From positions 1 to 44,985 of the forward strand of contig JAIDSX010000028.1 of NCBI GenBank assembly GCA_029060985.1: 44,985 nt of DNA, given 5' to 3'. Below the pieces are notes generated by a model. The model saw only the letters and a program-made list of their open reading frames with translations, was not told the origin of the DNA and searched no databases. Made by a program: the position numbers and the translations under genes. Of this stretch, positions 6,842 to 15,311 are shown one piece after another. The DNA is from Clostridia bacterium (GTDB lineage: Bacteria; Bacillota; Clostridia; Christensenellales; Borkfalkiaceae). Numbering within the stretch: position 1 is the stretch's first letter; the number at the start of each line of letters is the position of its first letter.

Positions 6842-6893
6842 AAGCAGGATTTAAAATGAGGGAAGTTTCTAAATTATAAGGAGCGTGCGCGGA

Positions 6894-7220
6894 ATGGAAG
6901 AAATACTGAAATCGGTAAAAGAGGCGGAAAGCGCGGCGGCAAAGATCAAAGCCGAGGCGGAAGCAAAAGCCGAAGAGCTGATCACGTCTTCGCGTGCGCG
7001 CGCTAACGAAATCACGAAAAAATCCGAAGAGGAATTAAAGTCCTACCGCGAGACCGCGCTCAAAAAGGCGGAATCGAGAGTTCAAAAAGAGGCGGAGCGC
7101 GCTCTTTTAGAGAACGAGGCGAAAGAAATAAAAGCCGCGGACGCGCTCTTAAAGGATACTGCAAACGCGGTATCGCAAATCGTAAGGAGGGTTACAGATG
7201 GCGATCGCCGTCATGCGTAA
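6894..7220 (+). CDS. V-type ATPase peripheral stalk subunit (G/H type)
   Basis: A 108-residue, almost wholly helical Ala/Glu/Lys-rich coiled coil. Together with subunit E it would form the peripheral stalk that holds the catalytic head against rotation. ATG at 6894 is chosen over an in-frame GTG at 6885 because AAGGAG (6878-6883) would be only one base from the GTG. Low complexity makes homology weak, but position as first gene of the operon matches ntpF of Enterococcus hirae. It overlaps the next gene by 23 bases. Confidence 0.8.
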   Translation: MEEILKSVKEAESAAAKIKAEAEAKAEELITSSRARANEITKKSEEELKSYRETALKKAESRVQKEAERALLENEAKEIKAADALLKDTANAVSQIVRRVTDGDRRHA

Positions 7221-9192
7221 GCTGCGCGTTGCCGCAGTCTCCTACGAGGAGGACAAAATTCTCGACGCGCTCTCCAAGACGGGTGCGGTCGAAATAAAGC
7301 CTCTTGATGAGGAAGACGCCGCCCGTCCCGTATCGGACCTGGGGGCGGTTTCTTCGCGCCTTGAAGAAGCGGAGGGGGCGCTCAAAGAGCTCGTCGCCTC
7401 TTCGGAGCGTTACGCAAAAGAGCATAAGAAGGAATTCAAAACCGAGAAGGACGGATTCCTTGTAACTTACGAAGAGTTTATGACCGCAGACGGTAAGCGG
7501 GAAGAGGCGGAAGAGCTGATTGAAAAAATCAAGAGCTTGGCTTCGGAGCGCGCGCGGTTAAACGCAAGTCTTGCGGCGCTCGATAAAACGATATTATCCG
7601 CTACCCCCTACAAGGATTTTGAAATTCCTTTTTCCGCGTTTTCGAATACGCCGCGCGTGCGTATCTTCTTGGGTATGGTGGAAAACGCGGCGGAGGAGCT
7701 CTTTTCAGGTCTTACGGAAGCGTGTGTAAAAATAAAGGGCAACGCTGTTCTCGTTCTCACTTTGAAGGAAGCGGAAAAGGAGACGGAGGAGTTCTTGCGC
7801 GGGCTCGACTTTGCGCTCTGCCCCTTCCTCAAAGAGGACGGCACGGGCAAAGAGCTGTATGCCCGCCTCAACGAAGAAAAGAAAAATTTACTCGAAGAGA
7901 TAGAAAGAAACGCGGAAGCGGAGTTTGCGCTTTCGGAAAACGAACGTTTTTTGAAGGTATACTGTGACCGCATTGCCTACGAGGTAGAAAAGGCGGAGTC
8001 GGTCTCCGAAAAAATGCTTGCGACGGAGCGCGTAATTTTATTGGAGGCGTACGCGCCGAAGGGGAGCGAAGAGGAAATTTCCGAAGCGCTCTCTTCCGTA
8101 ACGGATTCGGCGTACTTCGATTTCGTCGAGCCGGAAGAGGACGAAATGCCGCCCACGCTCATGCAGAATAACGGCTTAACGAAGAACTTCGAGGCGATCA
8201 CAAATCTGTATTCTCCCCCGAACGCGAAGGAGTTCGACCCCACGACCATCATGGGTATCTTTTACAGCGTGTTCCTCGGCTTTATCATGGGGGACATCGG
8301 CTACGGGCTGTTTATGCTTATCGGCGGGGGGATCCTTTGGTGGAAGAACCGCGTGAAGGACAACGGATTAAAACGGCTTGCCGCGGTGTTTGCAATCGGC
8401 GGGGTGTTTGCGATTATTTGGGGATTCCTGTTTAACTCCTTATTCGGAATCGGCATTCTGCCCGTAAGGGTGATGCCGCCGCTCTTGGAGGGAGATACGA
8501 GCTGGCACATTCTCGGAATCGCCATTCCCGCGCTTCTCGTAGTCGCGCTCGAAATCGGCGTGGTGCAGCTCTTTGCGGGGTACGTGTGCCGCGCGGTACA
8601 GGCATGGCGGCGCGGGAAAGTTTGGGACGGCATTTTGGACGGCGTCGTTTGGGCAATTTTTTCCATTGGCGTGGGACTTGCGATTGCGGGGCTCGTGGAA
8701 GAACTGAACATGAAAATGCTCGCCTACGTCGGCGGGATCGCGGCGGGCGCAATGCTGCTCGTTTCCATGCTGACGGCGGGAAGAAAGGAAAAACTACTCG
8801 GGAAGTTTACGAAGGGCTTCGGCGCGGCGTACGGCATTATCAACTACGCTTCGGATATTTTGAGCTATGCGCGATTGTACGGACTCATGCTTTCGGGCGC
8901 GGTCATTGCGGAAATCATTTCTGGCTATGCGCTCACGGGCTACGGCGGCGGCACGGGCATGATCATGAGCGGGAATATCGGGCTCATTATTCTCGGCGTG
9001 GTGCTCCTGTTGGTGGGGCATATCCTCAATCTTGCGTTGAGCCTTCTCGGTGCGTACATTCACGACGCGCGGCTTCAATACGTGGAATTCTACGGCAGAT
9101 TCTACGAGGGCGAGGGGGAGTTGTTTGCGCCCCTCGGCTCCAAACACAGTCATATATTCGTTGTGCCTAAGGCGCAAAAATCAAATCGTTAA
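7198..9192 (+). CDS. atpI: V-type ATP synthase subunit I
   Basis: The 664-residue subunit is the membrane stator that forms the ion half-channels against the K ring. Residues 1 to about 340 are a soluble, charged, coiled-coil arm that binds the peripheral stalks. From about 345 (TTIMGIFYSVFLGFIMGDIG) there are seven or eight membrane helices. The family motif SYARLYGL, with the conserved channel arginine, lies near residue 560. AAGGAGG before ATG gives a strong ribosome site inside the end of the stalk gene. Length is normal for the family. It is the least conserved subunit, but the motif and the operon place it securely. Confidence 0.93.
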   Translation: MAIAVMRKLRVAAVSYEEDKILDALSKTGAVEIKPLDEEDAARPVSDLGAVSSRLEEAEGALKELVASSERYAKEHKKEFKTEKDGFLVTYEEFMTADGKREEAEELIEKIKSLASERARLNASLAALDKTILSATPYKDFEIPFSAFSNTPRVRIFLGMVENAAEELFSGLTEACVKIKGNAVLVLTLKEAEKETEEFLRGLDFALCPFLKEDGTGKELYARLNEEKKNLLEEIERNAEAEFALSENERFLKVYCDRIAYEVEKAESVSEKMLATERVILLEAYAPKGSEEEISEALSSVTDSAYFDFVEPEEDEMPPTLMQNNGLTKNFEAITNLYSPPNAKEFDPTTIMGIFYSVFLGFIMGDIGYGLFMLIGGGILWWKNRVKDNGLKRLAAVFAIGGVFAIIWGFLFNSLFGIGILPVRVMPPLLEGDTSWHILGIAIPALLVVALEIGVVQLFAGYVCRAVQAWRRGKVWDGILDGVVWAIFSIGVGLAIAGLVEELNMKMLAYVGGIAAGAMLLVSMLTAGRKEKLLGKFTKGFGAAYGIINYASDILSYARLYGLMLSGAVIAEIISGYALTGYGGGTGMIMSGNIGLIILGVVLLLVGHILNLALSLLGAYIHDARLQYVEFYGRFYEGEGELFAPLGSKHSHIFVVPKAQKSNR

Positions 9193-9222
9193 ATATATAG
9201 AAAGGATATATTGGAGGTTGTT

Positions 9223-9681
9223 ATGTTTACAGGTGGTTATGCCATTGCTATGGCGGGGATCGCGATTTGCGTGATCCTGTGCGGCGTAGGCTCCGCGATC
9301 GGTCTTTACAAGACGGGCAGCGCGGCGGCGGGAATCCTCGGCGAAGACCCGAAGAAGTTCGGTAAGGTGCTCGTTCTCGTGCTCCTTCCCGCGACGCAGG
9401 GTATCTACGGATTTATCGTTGCCATCATTGCTTCGGGCGGACTGAGCGCGACGAATCCCGACGCGATCGTGTCTACCGCGGAGGGCTGGGCGGTCTTCGG
9501 ACAGGTTATGCCCATGGCGATTTCCGGTTTAGTTTCGGGCTTCTTCCAGGGGAAGGCGGCAGCGAACTGTATCTATGCGGTCGGCAAGCAGGAGTCCCTC
9601 GGCGGAAAACTGATTATCTATCCCGCAATGATCGAGTTCTACGCGATCCTCGGTATGCTTATCTCCATCATGTTGGGGTAA
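9223..9681 (+). CDS. atpK: V-type ATP synthase subunit K (Na+-binding rotor proteolipid)
   Basis: A 152-residue protein of two fused helical hairpins (four membrane helices), the rotor ring subunit. Compared with NtpK of Enterococcus hirae (from memory), the Na+ ligands are all kept: Leu55, Thr58 and Gln59 in LLPATQG, Gln109 in GFFQGKAAA, and the ion-binding Glu138 in PAMIEFYAILG. Only the second hairpin has the acidic residue, as in V-type 16-kDa proteolipids. This predicts Na+ rather than H+ coupling. GGAGG at 9213-9217 selects ATG 9223 over an in-frame TTG at 9211. Confidence 0.95.
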   Translation: MFTGGYAIAMAGIAICVILCGVGSAIGLYKTGSAAAGILGEDPKKFGKVLVLVLLPATQGIYGFIVAIIASGGLSATNPDAIVSTAEGWAVFGQVMPMAISGLVSGFFQGKAAANCIYAVGKQESLGGKLIIYPAMIEFYAILGMLISIMLG

Positions 9682-9685
9682 GAGC

Positions 9686-10252
9686 ATGAGTTTGGAATCG
9701 TTGAAAGAAAAAATTCTTTCCGACGCGCAAGGGGAAGCCGAAGCGCTTTTAGAGGCTGCGAAGAAGAAGGCGGCTTTGATCGAAGCGGAAGCGGAGAACG
9801 AGGCTGAAAAAAACCGCGCCCGCGAAGAGAGCGAGGTCGAAGAGCGTATCCGCGCCCTCGAAGCGGGAAGCGCGGCGACCGTTCGGTTAGAGGCGAAGAA
9901 GTTCAACTTGAAGGAGCGGCGGCGCGTCATCGATACCATTTATGAGCGCGCGCTTGAATCTCTCTTTGCTCTCTCCGAAAAGGAGAGCACGGAGCTTCTT
10001 TGTTGCCTTCTCAAAGAGTTTGCCGTCGAAGGGGATACGGTCGCTCTGTCCGAGGACTATCCCTATCCCGCGGCGGCGGAAAAGGCAATCGCGAAGGCGG
10101 GCTATAAGCTCTCCTCCGCGCGGGCGAAGATCAAGGGCGGCTTTTACCTTTACGGAAAGAAGTGCGATAGAGATATTTCGTACGAGGCTCTTCTCAAAGA
10201 GGACAGAGAGGAGAATCAAGCGGAGCTTGCCGCAAAAATTTTCAGAACATGA
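9686..10252 (+). CDS. atpE: V-type ATP synthase subunit E
   Basis: A 188-residue peripheral-stalk subunit. Residues 1 to about 90 form an Ala/Glu/Arg-rich coiled coil that would pair with the G/H-type subunit. The C-terminal half is a globular alpha/beta head (segment IKGGFYLYGKKCDRDISYE) that docks on A and B. It follows atpK by four bases and overlaps the subunit C gene by ATGA. The length matches the family. Confidence 0.88.
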   Translation: MSLESLKEKILSDAQGEAEALLEAAKKKAALIEAEAENEAEKNRAREESEVEERIRALEAGSAATVRLEAKKFNLKERRRVIDTIYERALESLFALSEKESTELLCCLLKEFAVEGDTVALSEDYPYPAAAEKAIAKAGYKLSSARAKIKGGFYLYGKKCDRDISYEALLKEDREENQAELAAKIFRT

Positions 10253-11202
10253 GTAAGAGAAAAGACAGCGCTTATACGAACGGCGTGATCGCCGTCAAGG
10301 AGAAAAAACTCCTCAAAGACAAGCTCGCCAAGATGTGTTCCATGAGCGGGGACGAGGCTCTTCGCCTTCTTCTCGACAGCGGTTTCGGCGACCCTTCGCA
10401 AGACGTCGAGGAGCTGATTCTTGCCGACGAAAGGGAGATCGACGCGTTTATCCGCGAGTACGCCCCCACGGACGAGGTGGAGGAGTATCTGCTTGCTCCG
10501 CGCGACTTCCACAACGCAAAGGCGATCGTAAAGGCGCGGTATCTGAAAACCGACCCCAAGCCCATGCTCGGCGGCAACGGAAAATTCACTGCGGAAGAAA
10601 TCGCGCGGCTCATCGATACGGGCGACACGGAAAAGCTCGGCAAAGAGCTGAGCGCGGCAATCAAAGAGGCGCAAACTCTTTTGGAGGGCGAGAATCCCTC
10701 GGGAGCGGAAGTCGGGTTTTTATTCGACAGAGCGCAGTTTACCTATCTCTCGCGCGTATTGAAAAAATTCGGAACGTGCAGAAAGCTGCTTATCCGCCGC
10801 GCCGATATGACCAATCTTTTGACATATTTCCGCGCGGAGAACGCAGAGGAAGCGCAAAAGTTTTTCGTTGCGGGCGGCAGCCTTTCCAAGGAAAAGCTCG
10901 CCTGCGTTTACGAGGGCGAGGACGCCGTATTAAAGGCGTTTGAAAAGAGCGAATATAAAGACTTCGTAAAAAAGCTGGTTGCTTCTTCGGGCGGCGGCTT
11001 TACGGAAGCGGAGAAAATGCTCGAATCCTTCGAGACGGACTTCTTTGCGGAAAAGCCCTACGAGCTTTCGGGACAGGGGACTTTTCTTTACTACATTTTC
11101 CGCCGCCGCGCGGAGAACGAGAACGTGCGGATCGTGTTCGTCTGTTTACGGGCGGGACTCAATGAAGCGGAAATCAAAAAGCGTTTAAGGGGAAGCGTAT
11201 GA
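10249..11202 (+). CDS. atpC: V-type ATP synthase subunit C
   Basis: A 317-residue, mostly helical, soluble protein. In the family it is the funnel-shaped adaptor that joins the central stalk (D/F) to the K ring. Family-typical patterns include DFHNAKAIVKARYL at about residues 85-98 and a C-terminal FYYIFRRRAENENVRIV-like block before the end. Translational coupling on both sides (ATGA overlaps with atpE and atpF) fits stoichiometric assembly. Confidence 0.9.
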   Translation: MSKRKDSAYTNGVIAVKEKKLLKDKLAKMCSMSGDEALRLLLDSGFGDPSQDVEELILADEREIDAFIREYAPTDEVEEYLLAPRDFHNAKAIVKARYLKTDPKPMLGGNGKFTAEEIARLIDTGDTEKLGKELSAAIKEAQTLLEGENPSGAEVGFLFDRAQFTYLSRVLKKFGTCRKLLIRRADMTNLLTYFRAENAEEAQKFFVAGGSLSKEKLACVYEGEDAVLKAFEKSEYKDFVKKLVASSGGGFTEAEKMLESFETDFFAEKPYELSGQGTFLYYIFRRRAENENVRIVFVCLRAGLNEAEIKKRLRGSV

Positions 11203-11516
11203 CGGGCAAATGCGCGATCGTCGGCGACGGCGACAGTATCATGGTATTCAAGGCGGCGGGCGTGGATTCGTTCCCCGCTCTTGACGCGAAGAACGCGCGC
11301 GAAATCCTGCGCAAGGTCGCGCGGGAGTACTCCGTGATTTTCTTGACGGAGGAGCTTGCCCGCGAGCTCGGCGATTTTTTGAAACGGTTTGACGAAGCGC
11401 CCTATCCCGTGGTTTTGACCATTCCCTCAAAGAACGGGAGCACGGGCTTCGGCGCGGAGGAGATACGGCGCGCAAGCGAGAGGGCGCTCGGCGTAGACCT
11501 CTTTACGAACGAATAA
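11199..11516 (+). CDS. atpF: V-type ATP synthase subunit F
   Basis: A 105-residue small alpha/beta protein, part of the rotating central stalk with subunit D. Family features are the N-terminal AIVGDGDSIMVFKAAGV and the later VIFLTEELA and PVVLTIPSK strands. It overlaps atpC by four bases and ends 34 bases before atpA. In E. hirae the same position is called ntpG. Confidence 0.9.
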   Translation: MTGKCAIVGDGDSIMVFKAAGVDSFPALDAKNAREILRKVAREYSVIFLTEELARELGDFLKRFDEAPYPVVLTIPSKNGSTGFGAEEIRRASERALGVDLFTNE

Positions 11517-11550
11517 AAATTTGTTTTATATAACAATTCGGAGCTAATTT

Positions 11551-13317
11551 ATGGCAGGTAAAACAATCAAAGTATCTGGACCTTTAATCATTGCCGAGGG
11601 CATGGCGGACGCAAAACTCTACGACGTGGTGCGCGTATCGCAAAAAAAGCTCGTGGGCGAAATTATCGAACTCAGGGGGGACGAGGCTTCCATTCAGGTG
11701 TATGAGGAGACCTCGGGGCTTGGCGTGGGCGACGAAGTGGAATCGACGGGCGCGCCGCTCTCCGCAGAGCTTGCCCCCGGTCTTATCACGGGTATCTTCG
11801 ACGGAATCCAACGCCCGCTTACGACTTTATATTTCAAATACGGCGACCGCATTTCGCGGGGCGTTTCCGTCAACAACCTCGACCGCGAAAAGAAGTGGCG
11901 CTTTATTCCCCGCGTGCGCGTCGGCGACGAGGTGCAGGAAGGGGATATCTTAGGAATCGTGAACGAGACGGAGATCGTCGAGCACCGCATCACCGTTCCC
12001 CACGGAATCAAGGGAAAGGTCACTTCGATCAGCGAAGGGGACTATACCATCGAAGAGACGGTTGCGACCGTTTCCACGACTTCGGGCAAAAAGAATATCT
12101 GTATGCTCAAAAAGTGGCCGGTGAGAAAGGGCAGACCCTACCGCGAAAAGCTCTCGCCCAATTTTCCCATGGTCACGGGACAACGCGTCATCGATACGCT
12201 CTTCCCCATTGCAAAGGGGGGCGTGGCGGCAGTGCCCGGACCTTTCGGGAGCGGCAAGACCGTCGTGCAGCACCAGCTTGCAAAGTGGGCGGACGCGGAC
12301 ATTATCGTATATATCGGCTGCGGCGAACGCGGCAACGAAATGACGGACGTTTTGAACGAGTTCCCCGAACTCAAAGACCCTAAGACGGGCGAGCCCTTGA
12401 TGAAGCGTACCGTTTTGATTGCAAACACTTCCGATATGCCTGTGGCGGCGCGCGAGGCGTCCATTTACACGGGTATCACGATTGCGGAATACTTCCGCGA
12501 TATGGGCTATAACGTAGCGATCATGGCGGATTCGACTTCCCGCTGGGCGGAGGCCCTCCGCGAAATGAGCGGGCGACTCGAAGAAATGCCCGGCGACGAG
12601 GGCTATCCCGCATACCTTTCTTCGCGGCTTGCGGAGTTCTACGAGCGCGCGGGAATCGTCAAGATTTTGGGCGCGCAGAATAAGACGGGCTCTATCACCG
12701 CGATTGGCGCGGTGTCGCCCCCCGGCGGCGATCTGTCCGAGCCTGTTTCGCAGGCGACCTTGAGAATCGTCAAGGTGTTCTGGGGGCTTAGCGCTTCGCT
12801 TGCATACAAGCGGCACTTCCCCGCGATCGACTGGCTCGTGAGCTATTCGCTCTACGCCGACCGTATGAAGAACTGGTACGACGAAAACGTGGGCAGAGAG
12901 TTCATGAAATACCGTCAGTTCGTGATGACCGTCTTGCAGGAAGAGGCGGCGCTCGACGAAATCGTAAGACTCGTCGGCTTGGACGCGCTCTCCCGTAAAG
13001 ACAGATTGACGATGGAGACTGCAAAGATGATCCGCGAGGACTATCTGCACCAGAACGCCTTCCACGAGGTCGACACCTATACTTCCATGAAAAAGCAGCT
13101 TTTAATGCTGCGCCTTATCTACGAGTTCAACCGCCTTGCGGGAGAGGCGCTTGCAAGCTACTGCGACCTCGAAGAAATTTTGAACTGCTCCTGCAAGGAA
13201 AAAATCGGGCGTGCGAAATATATTCCCGAAGAGAAAATTGAAGAGTTCGATGAAATTTTCGCGCTCATGAGCCGCGAACTCAAAGCGATCGGCGAGGGGG
13301 ACAAGGAAGATGTTTAA
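11551..13317 (+). CDS. atpA: V-type ATP synthase catalytic subunit A
   Basis: The 588-residue catalytic subunit hydrolyses ATP at the A/B interfaces of the cytoplasmic head. The Walker A motif GPFGSGKT is at residues 230-237. The bulge insertion typical of V/A-type A subunits precedes it (about 110-190). The signature [16 protein letters not shown]-like block and [13 protein letters not shown] follow. Length is normal. It has its own AT-rich gap of 34 bases with a modest GGAG ribosome site, and overlaps atpB by eight bases. Confidence 0.97.
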   Translation: MAGKTIKVSGPLIIAEGMADAKLYDVVRVSQKKLVGEIIELRGDEASIQVYEETSGLGVGDEVESTGAPLSAELAPGLITGIFDGIQRPLTTLYFKYGDRISRGVSVNNLDREKKWRFIPRVRVGDEVQEGDILGIVNETEIVEHRITVPHGIKGKVTSISEGDYTIEETVATVSTTSGKKNICMLKKWPVRKGRPYREKLSPNFPMVTGQRVIDTLFPIAKGGVAAVPGPFGSGKTVVQHQLAKWADADIIVYIGCGERGNEMTDVLNEFPELKDPKTGEPLMKRTVLIANTSDMPVAAREASIYTGITIAEYFRDMGYNVAIMADSTSRWAEALREMSGRLEEMPGDEGYPAYLSSRLAEFYERAGIVKILGAQNKTGSITAIGAVSPPGGDLSEPVSQATLRIVKVFWGLSASLAYKRHFPAIDWLVSYSLYADRMKNWYDENVGREFMKYRQFVMTVLQEEAALDEIVRLVGLDALSRKDRLTMETAKMIREDYLHQNAFHEVDTYTSMKKQLLMLRLIYEFNRLAGEALASYCDLEEILNCSCKEKIGRAKYIPEEKIEEFDEIFALMSRELKAIGEGDKEDV

Positions 13318-14689
13318 GGAATACAAGACGATTACCGAAGCCGTAGGACCTTTGATGGTCGTAAACGGCGTGGAGGGCGTTACCTATAACGAGCTCGTCG
13401 ATATTATCGGCGCGAACGGCGAACTCAGGCGCGGCAAGGTACTGGAAGTCAACCGCGACAAGGCGGTCGTTCAGCTCTTCGAAAGCTCGCAGGGCTTGAA
13501 GATCTCCGATTCCCGCGCCCGCTTTTTGGGACACAGCCAGGAGCTTGCGGTCTCCCGCGATATGCTGGGGCGGGTGTTCGACGGCATGGGCAATCCCCGC
13601 GACGGGGGCGAGCCCGTCATTCCCGAAAAGAAAATGGATATCAACGGCGAGCCCATCAATCCCGCCGCGCGCGACTATCCCAACGAATTTATTCAAACGG
13701 GTATCTCCGCAATCGACGGACTGAATACCCTTGTAAGGGGACAAAAGCTCCCCGTGTTCTCCATGAGCGGACTTCCGCACGCCGAGCTTGCGGCGCAGAT
13801 CGCGCGGCAGGCAAAGGTGAGAAGCGGAGGCAACTTCGCCGTCGTGTTCGCCGCGATTGGTATCACCTTTGAAGAATCGCAGTACTTCGTGGAGGACTTT
13901 AAGCGTACGGGCGCGATCGAGCGTACGGTGCTCTTCACTAACCTTGCGAACGATCCCGCCGTAGAGCGTATCGCAACGCCCCGCCTTGCTTTGACCTGTG
14001 CGGAATATCTGGCGTTCACCTGCGGAATGCACGTGCTCGTCATCATGACGGACATTACGAACTACGCGGAAGCGTTACGCGAGGTTTCGGCGGCGCGCCG
14101 TGAAGTTCCGGGGCGCAGAGGCTATCCCGGTTATTTGTACACCGACCTTGCGACCTTATACGAGCGCGCGGGCAGGATCCGCGGCGCAGAGGGGTCAATC
14201 ACGCAAATCCCCATTCTCACCATGCCCGAGGACGACAAGACGCACCCCATACCCGACCTTACGGGCTACATTACCGAGGGACAGATCATTCTTTCGCGCG
14301 ATCTCTATAAAAAGGGAATCAATCCGCCCATCGACGTTTTGCCGTCCCTCTCCCGTTTGAAAGATAAGGGAATCGGCAGGGGCAAGACGAGAGAGGACCA
14401 CGCGGACACCATGAATCAGCTCTTCGCGGCGTACGCAAAGGGCAAGGAGTGCAAGGAGCTTTCCGCAATTTTGGGCGAGGCGGCGCTCTCCGAAACGGAT
14501 AAACTGTATGCAAAGTTTGCGGAAGAGTTTGAAAAGAAGTACGTCAGCCAGGGCTTTGAAAAGGACAGAACGATCGAAGAGACACTTTCCGTCGGTTGGG
14601 AGCTTTTGAGAATATTGCCCTCTTCCGAATTAAAGCGTATCCGTCAGGAATATCTCGATAAGTACTTTTATACGGAGACTGAGGAATGA
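13310..14689 (+). CDS. atpB: V-type ATP synthase regulatory subunit B
   Basis: The 459-residue non-catalytic partner of subunit A. At the place of the P-loop it has [11 protein letters not shown], so Walker A is absent, as expected. The conserved segments [22 protein letters not shown] and [15 protein letters not shown], which help form the nucleotide interface, are present. ATG overlaps the atpA stop, and the gene overlaps atpD by ATGA. Confidence 0.97.
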   Translation: MFKEYKTITEAVGPLMVVNGVEGVTYNELVDIIGANGELRRGKVLEVNRDKAVVQLFESSQGLKISDSRARFLGHSQELAVSRDMLGRVFDGMGNPRDGGEPVIPEKKMDINGEPINPAARDYPNEFIQTGISAIDGLNTLVRGQKLPVFSMSGLPHAELAAQIARQAKVRSGGNFAVVFAAIGITFEESQYFVEDFKRTGAIERTVLFTNLANDPAVERIATPRLALTCAEYLAFTCGMHVLVIMTDITNYAEALREVSAARREVPGRRGYPGYLYTDLATLYERAGRIRGAEGSITQIPILTMPEDDKTHPIPDLTGYITEGQIILSRDLYKKGINPPIDVLPSLSRLKDKGIGRGKTREDHADTMNQLFAAYAKGKECKELSAILGEAALSETDKLYAKFAEEFEKKYVSQGFEKDRTIEETLSVGWELLRILPSSELKRIRQEYLDKYFYTETEE

Positions 14690-15294
14690 CGAGACTCAAC
14701 GTCAACCCCACGCGCATGGAGCTGAAAAAGCTCAAGGCGCGCTTAGCTACTGCCACGCGCGGACATAAGCTCTTAAAGGATAAGTCCGACGAAATGGTGC
14801 GGCAGTTCACGGGGCTCGTAAAACGGAATATGAAACTCCGTGCAGAGGTCGAAAAGGAGCTTTCCTTGACCTTGCGCGACTTTTCCGTTGCGCGGTCGGT
14901 TACGCCCGTGTACCGCGCCGAGACGGCGTTTTCGCTTCCCGTATCCTCCGTCACCGCAGAGTGCGGAACGGGTTGCATTATGGGCGTGGACGTTCCCAAA
15001 ATCACCGTCAAGGGAAAGGCGGGCAAGGGGCTTCCCTACGCCTATTCCGAAATGACGAGCGAGGCGGACGCGGCTGTTGAAAAGGCGGGGGAGCTTCTTC
15101 CCAAGATGATAGAGCTCGCTGAGGTAGAAAAGACGGTGCGCCTTTTGGCCGCCGAAATCGAGCGGAACAAGCGGCGCGTGAACGCGCTCGAATACGTAAT
15201 GATCCCGCAGCTCGAAGAGACGATCGCCTACATTAAAGGCAAGCTCGACGAGAACGAGCGCGCGGCGATCATAAGACTTATGAAGGTCAAATAA
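14686..15294 (+). CDS. atpD: V-type ATP synthase subunit D
   Basis: A 202-residue antiparallel coiled-coil shaft that turns inside the A3B3 head. The N-terminal pattern [18 protein letters not shown] and the C-terminal [18 protein letters not shown] are diagnostic of the family. It is the last ATPase gene. The whole order stalk-I-K-E-C-F-A-B-D matches ntpFIKECGABD of E. hirae. Confidence 0.95.
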   Translation: MTRLNVNPTRMELKKLKARLATATRGHKLLKDKSDEMVRQFTGLVKRNMKLRAEVEKELSLTLRDFSVARSVTPVYRAETAFSLPVSSVTAECGTGCIMGVDVPKITVKGKAGKGLPYAYSEMTSEADAAVEKAGELLPKMIELAEVEKTVRLLAAEIERNKRRVNALEYVMIPQLEETIAYIKGKLDENERAAIIRLMKVK

Positions 15295-15311
15295 AGAAAG
15301 GACTTAAATCA

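Noticed and set aside
6772-6842. 23-codon GTG frame before the V-ATPase operon
   Set aside because: The purine-rich sequence touches the GTG with no spacing, and the operon promoter lies inside the frame.
11950-13065. 371-codon open frame antisense to atpA
   Set aside because: It is a GC-rich shadow of a well-identified gene. The product is Arg/His-rich and has no family features.
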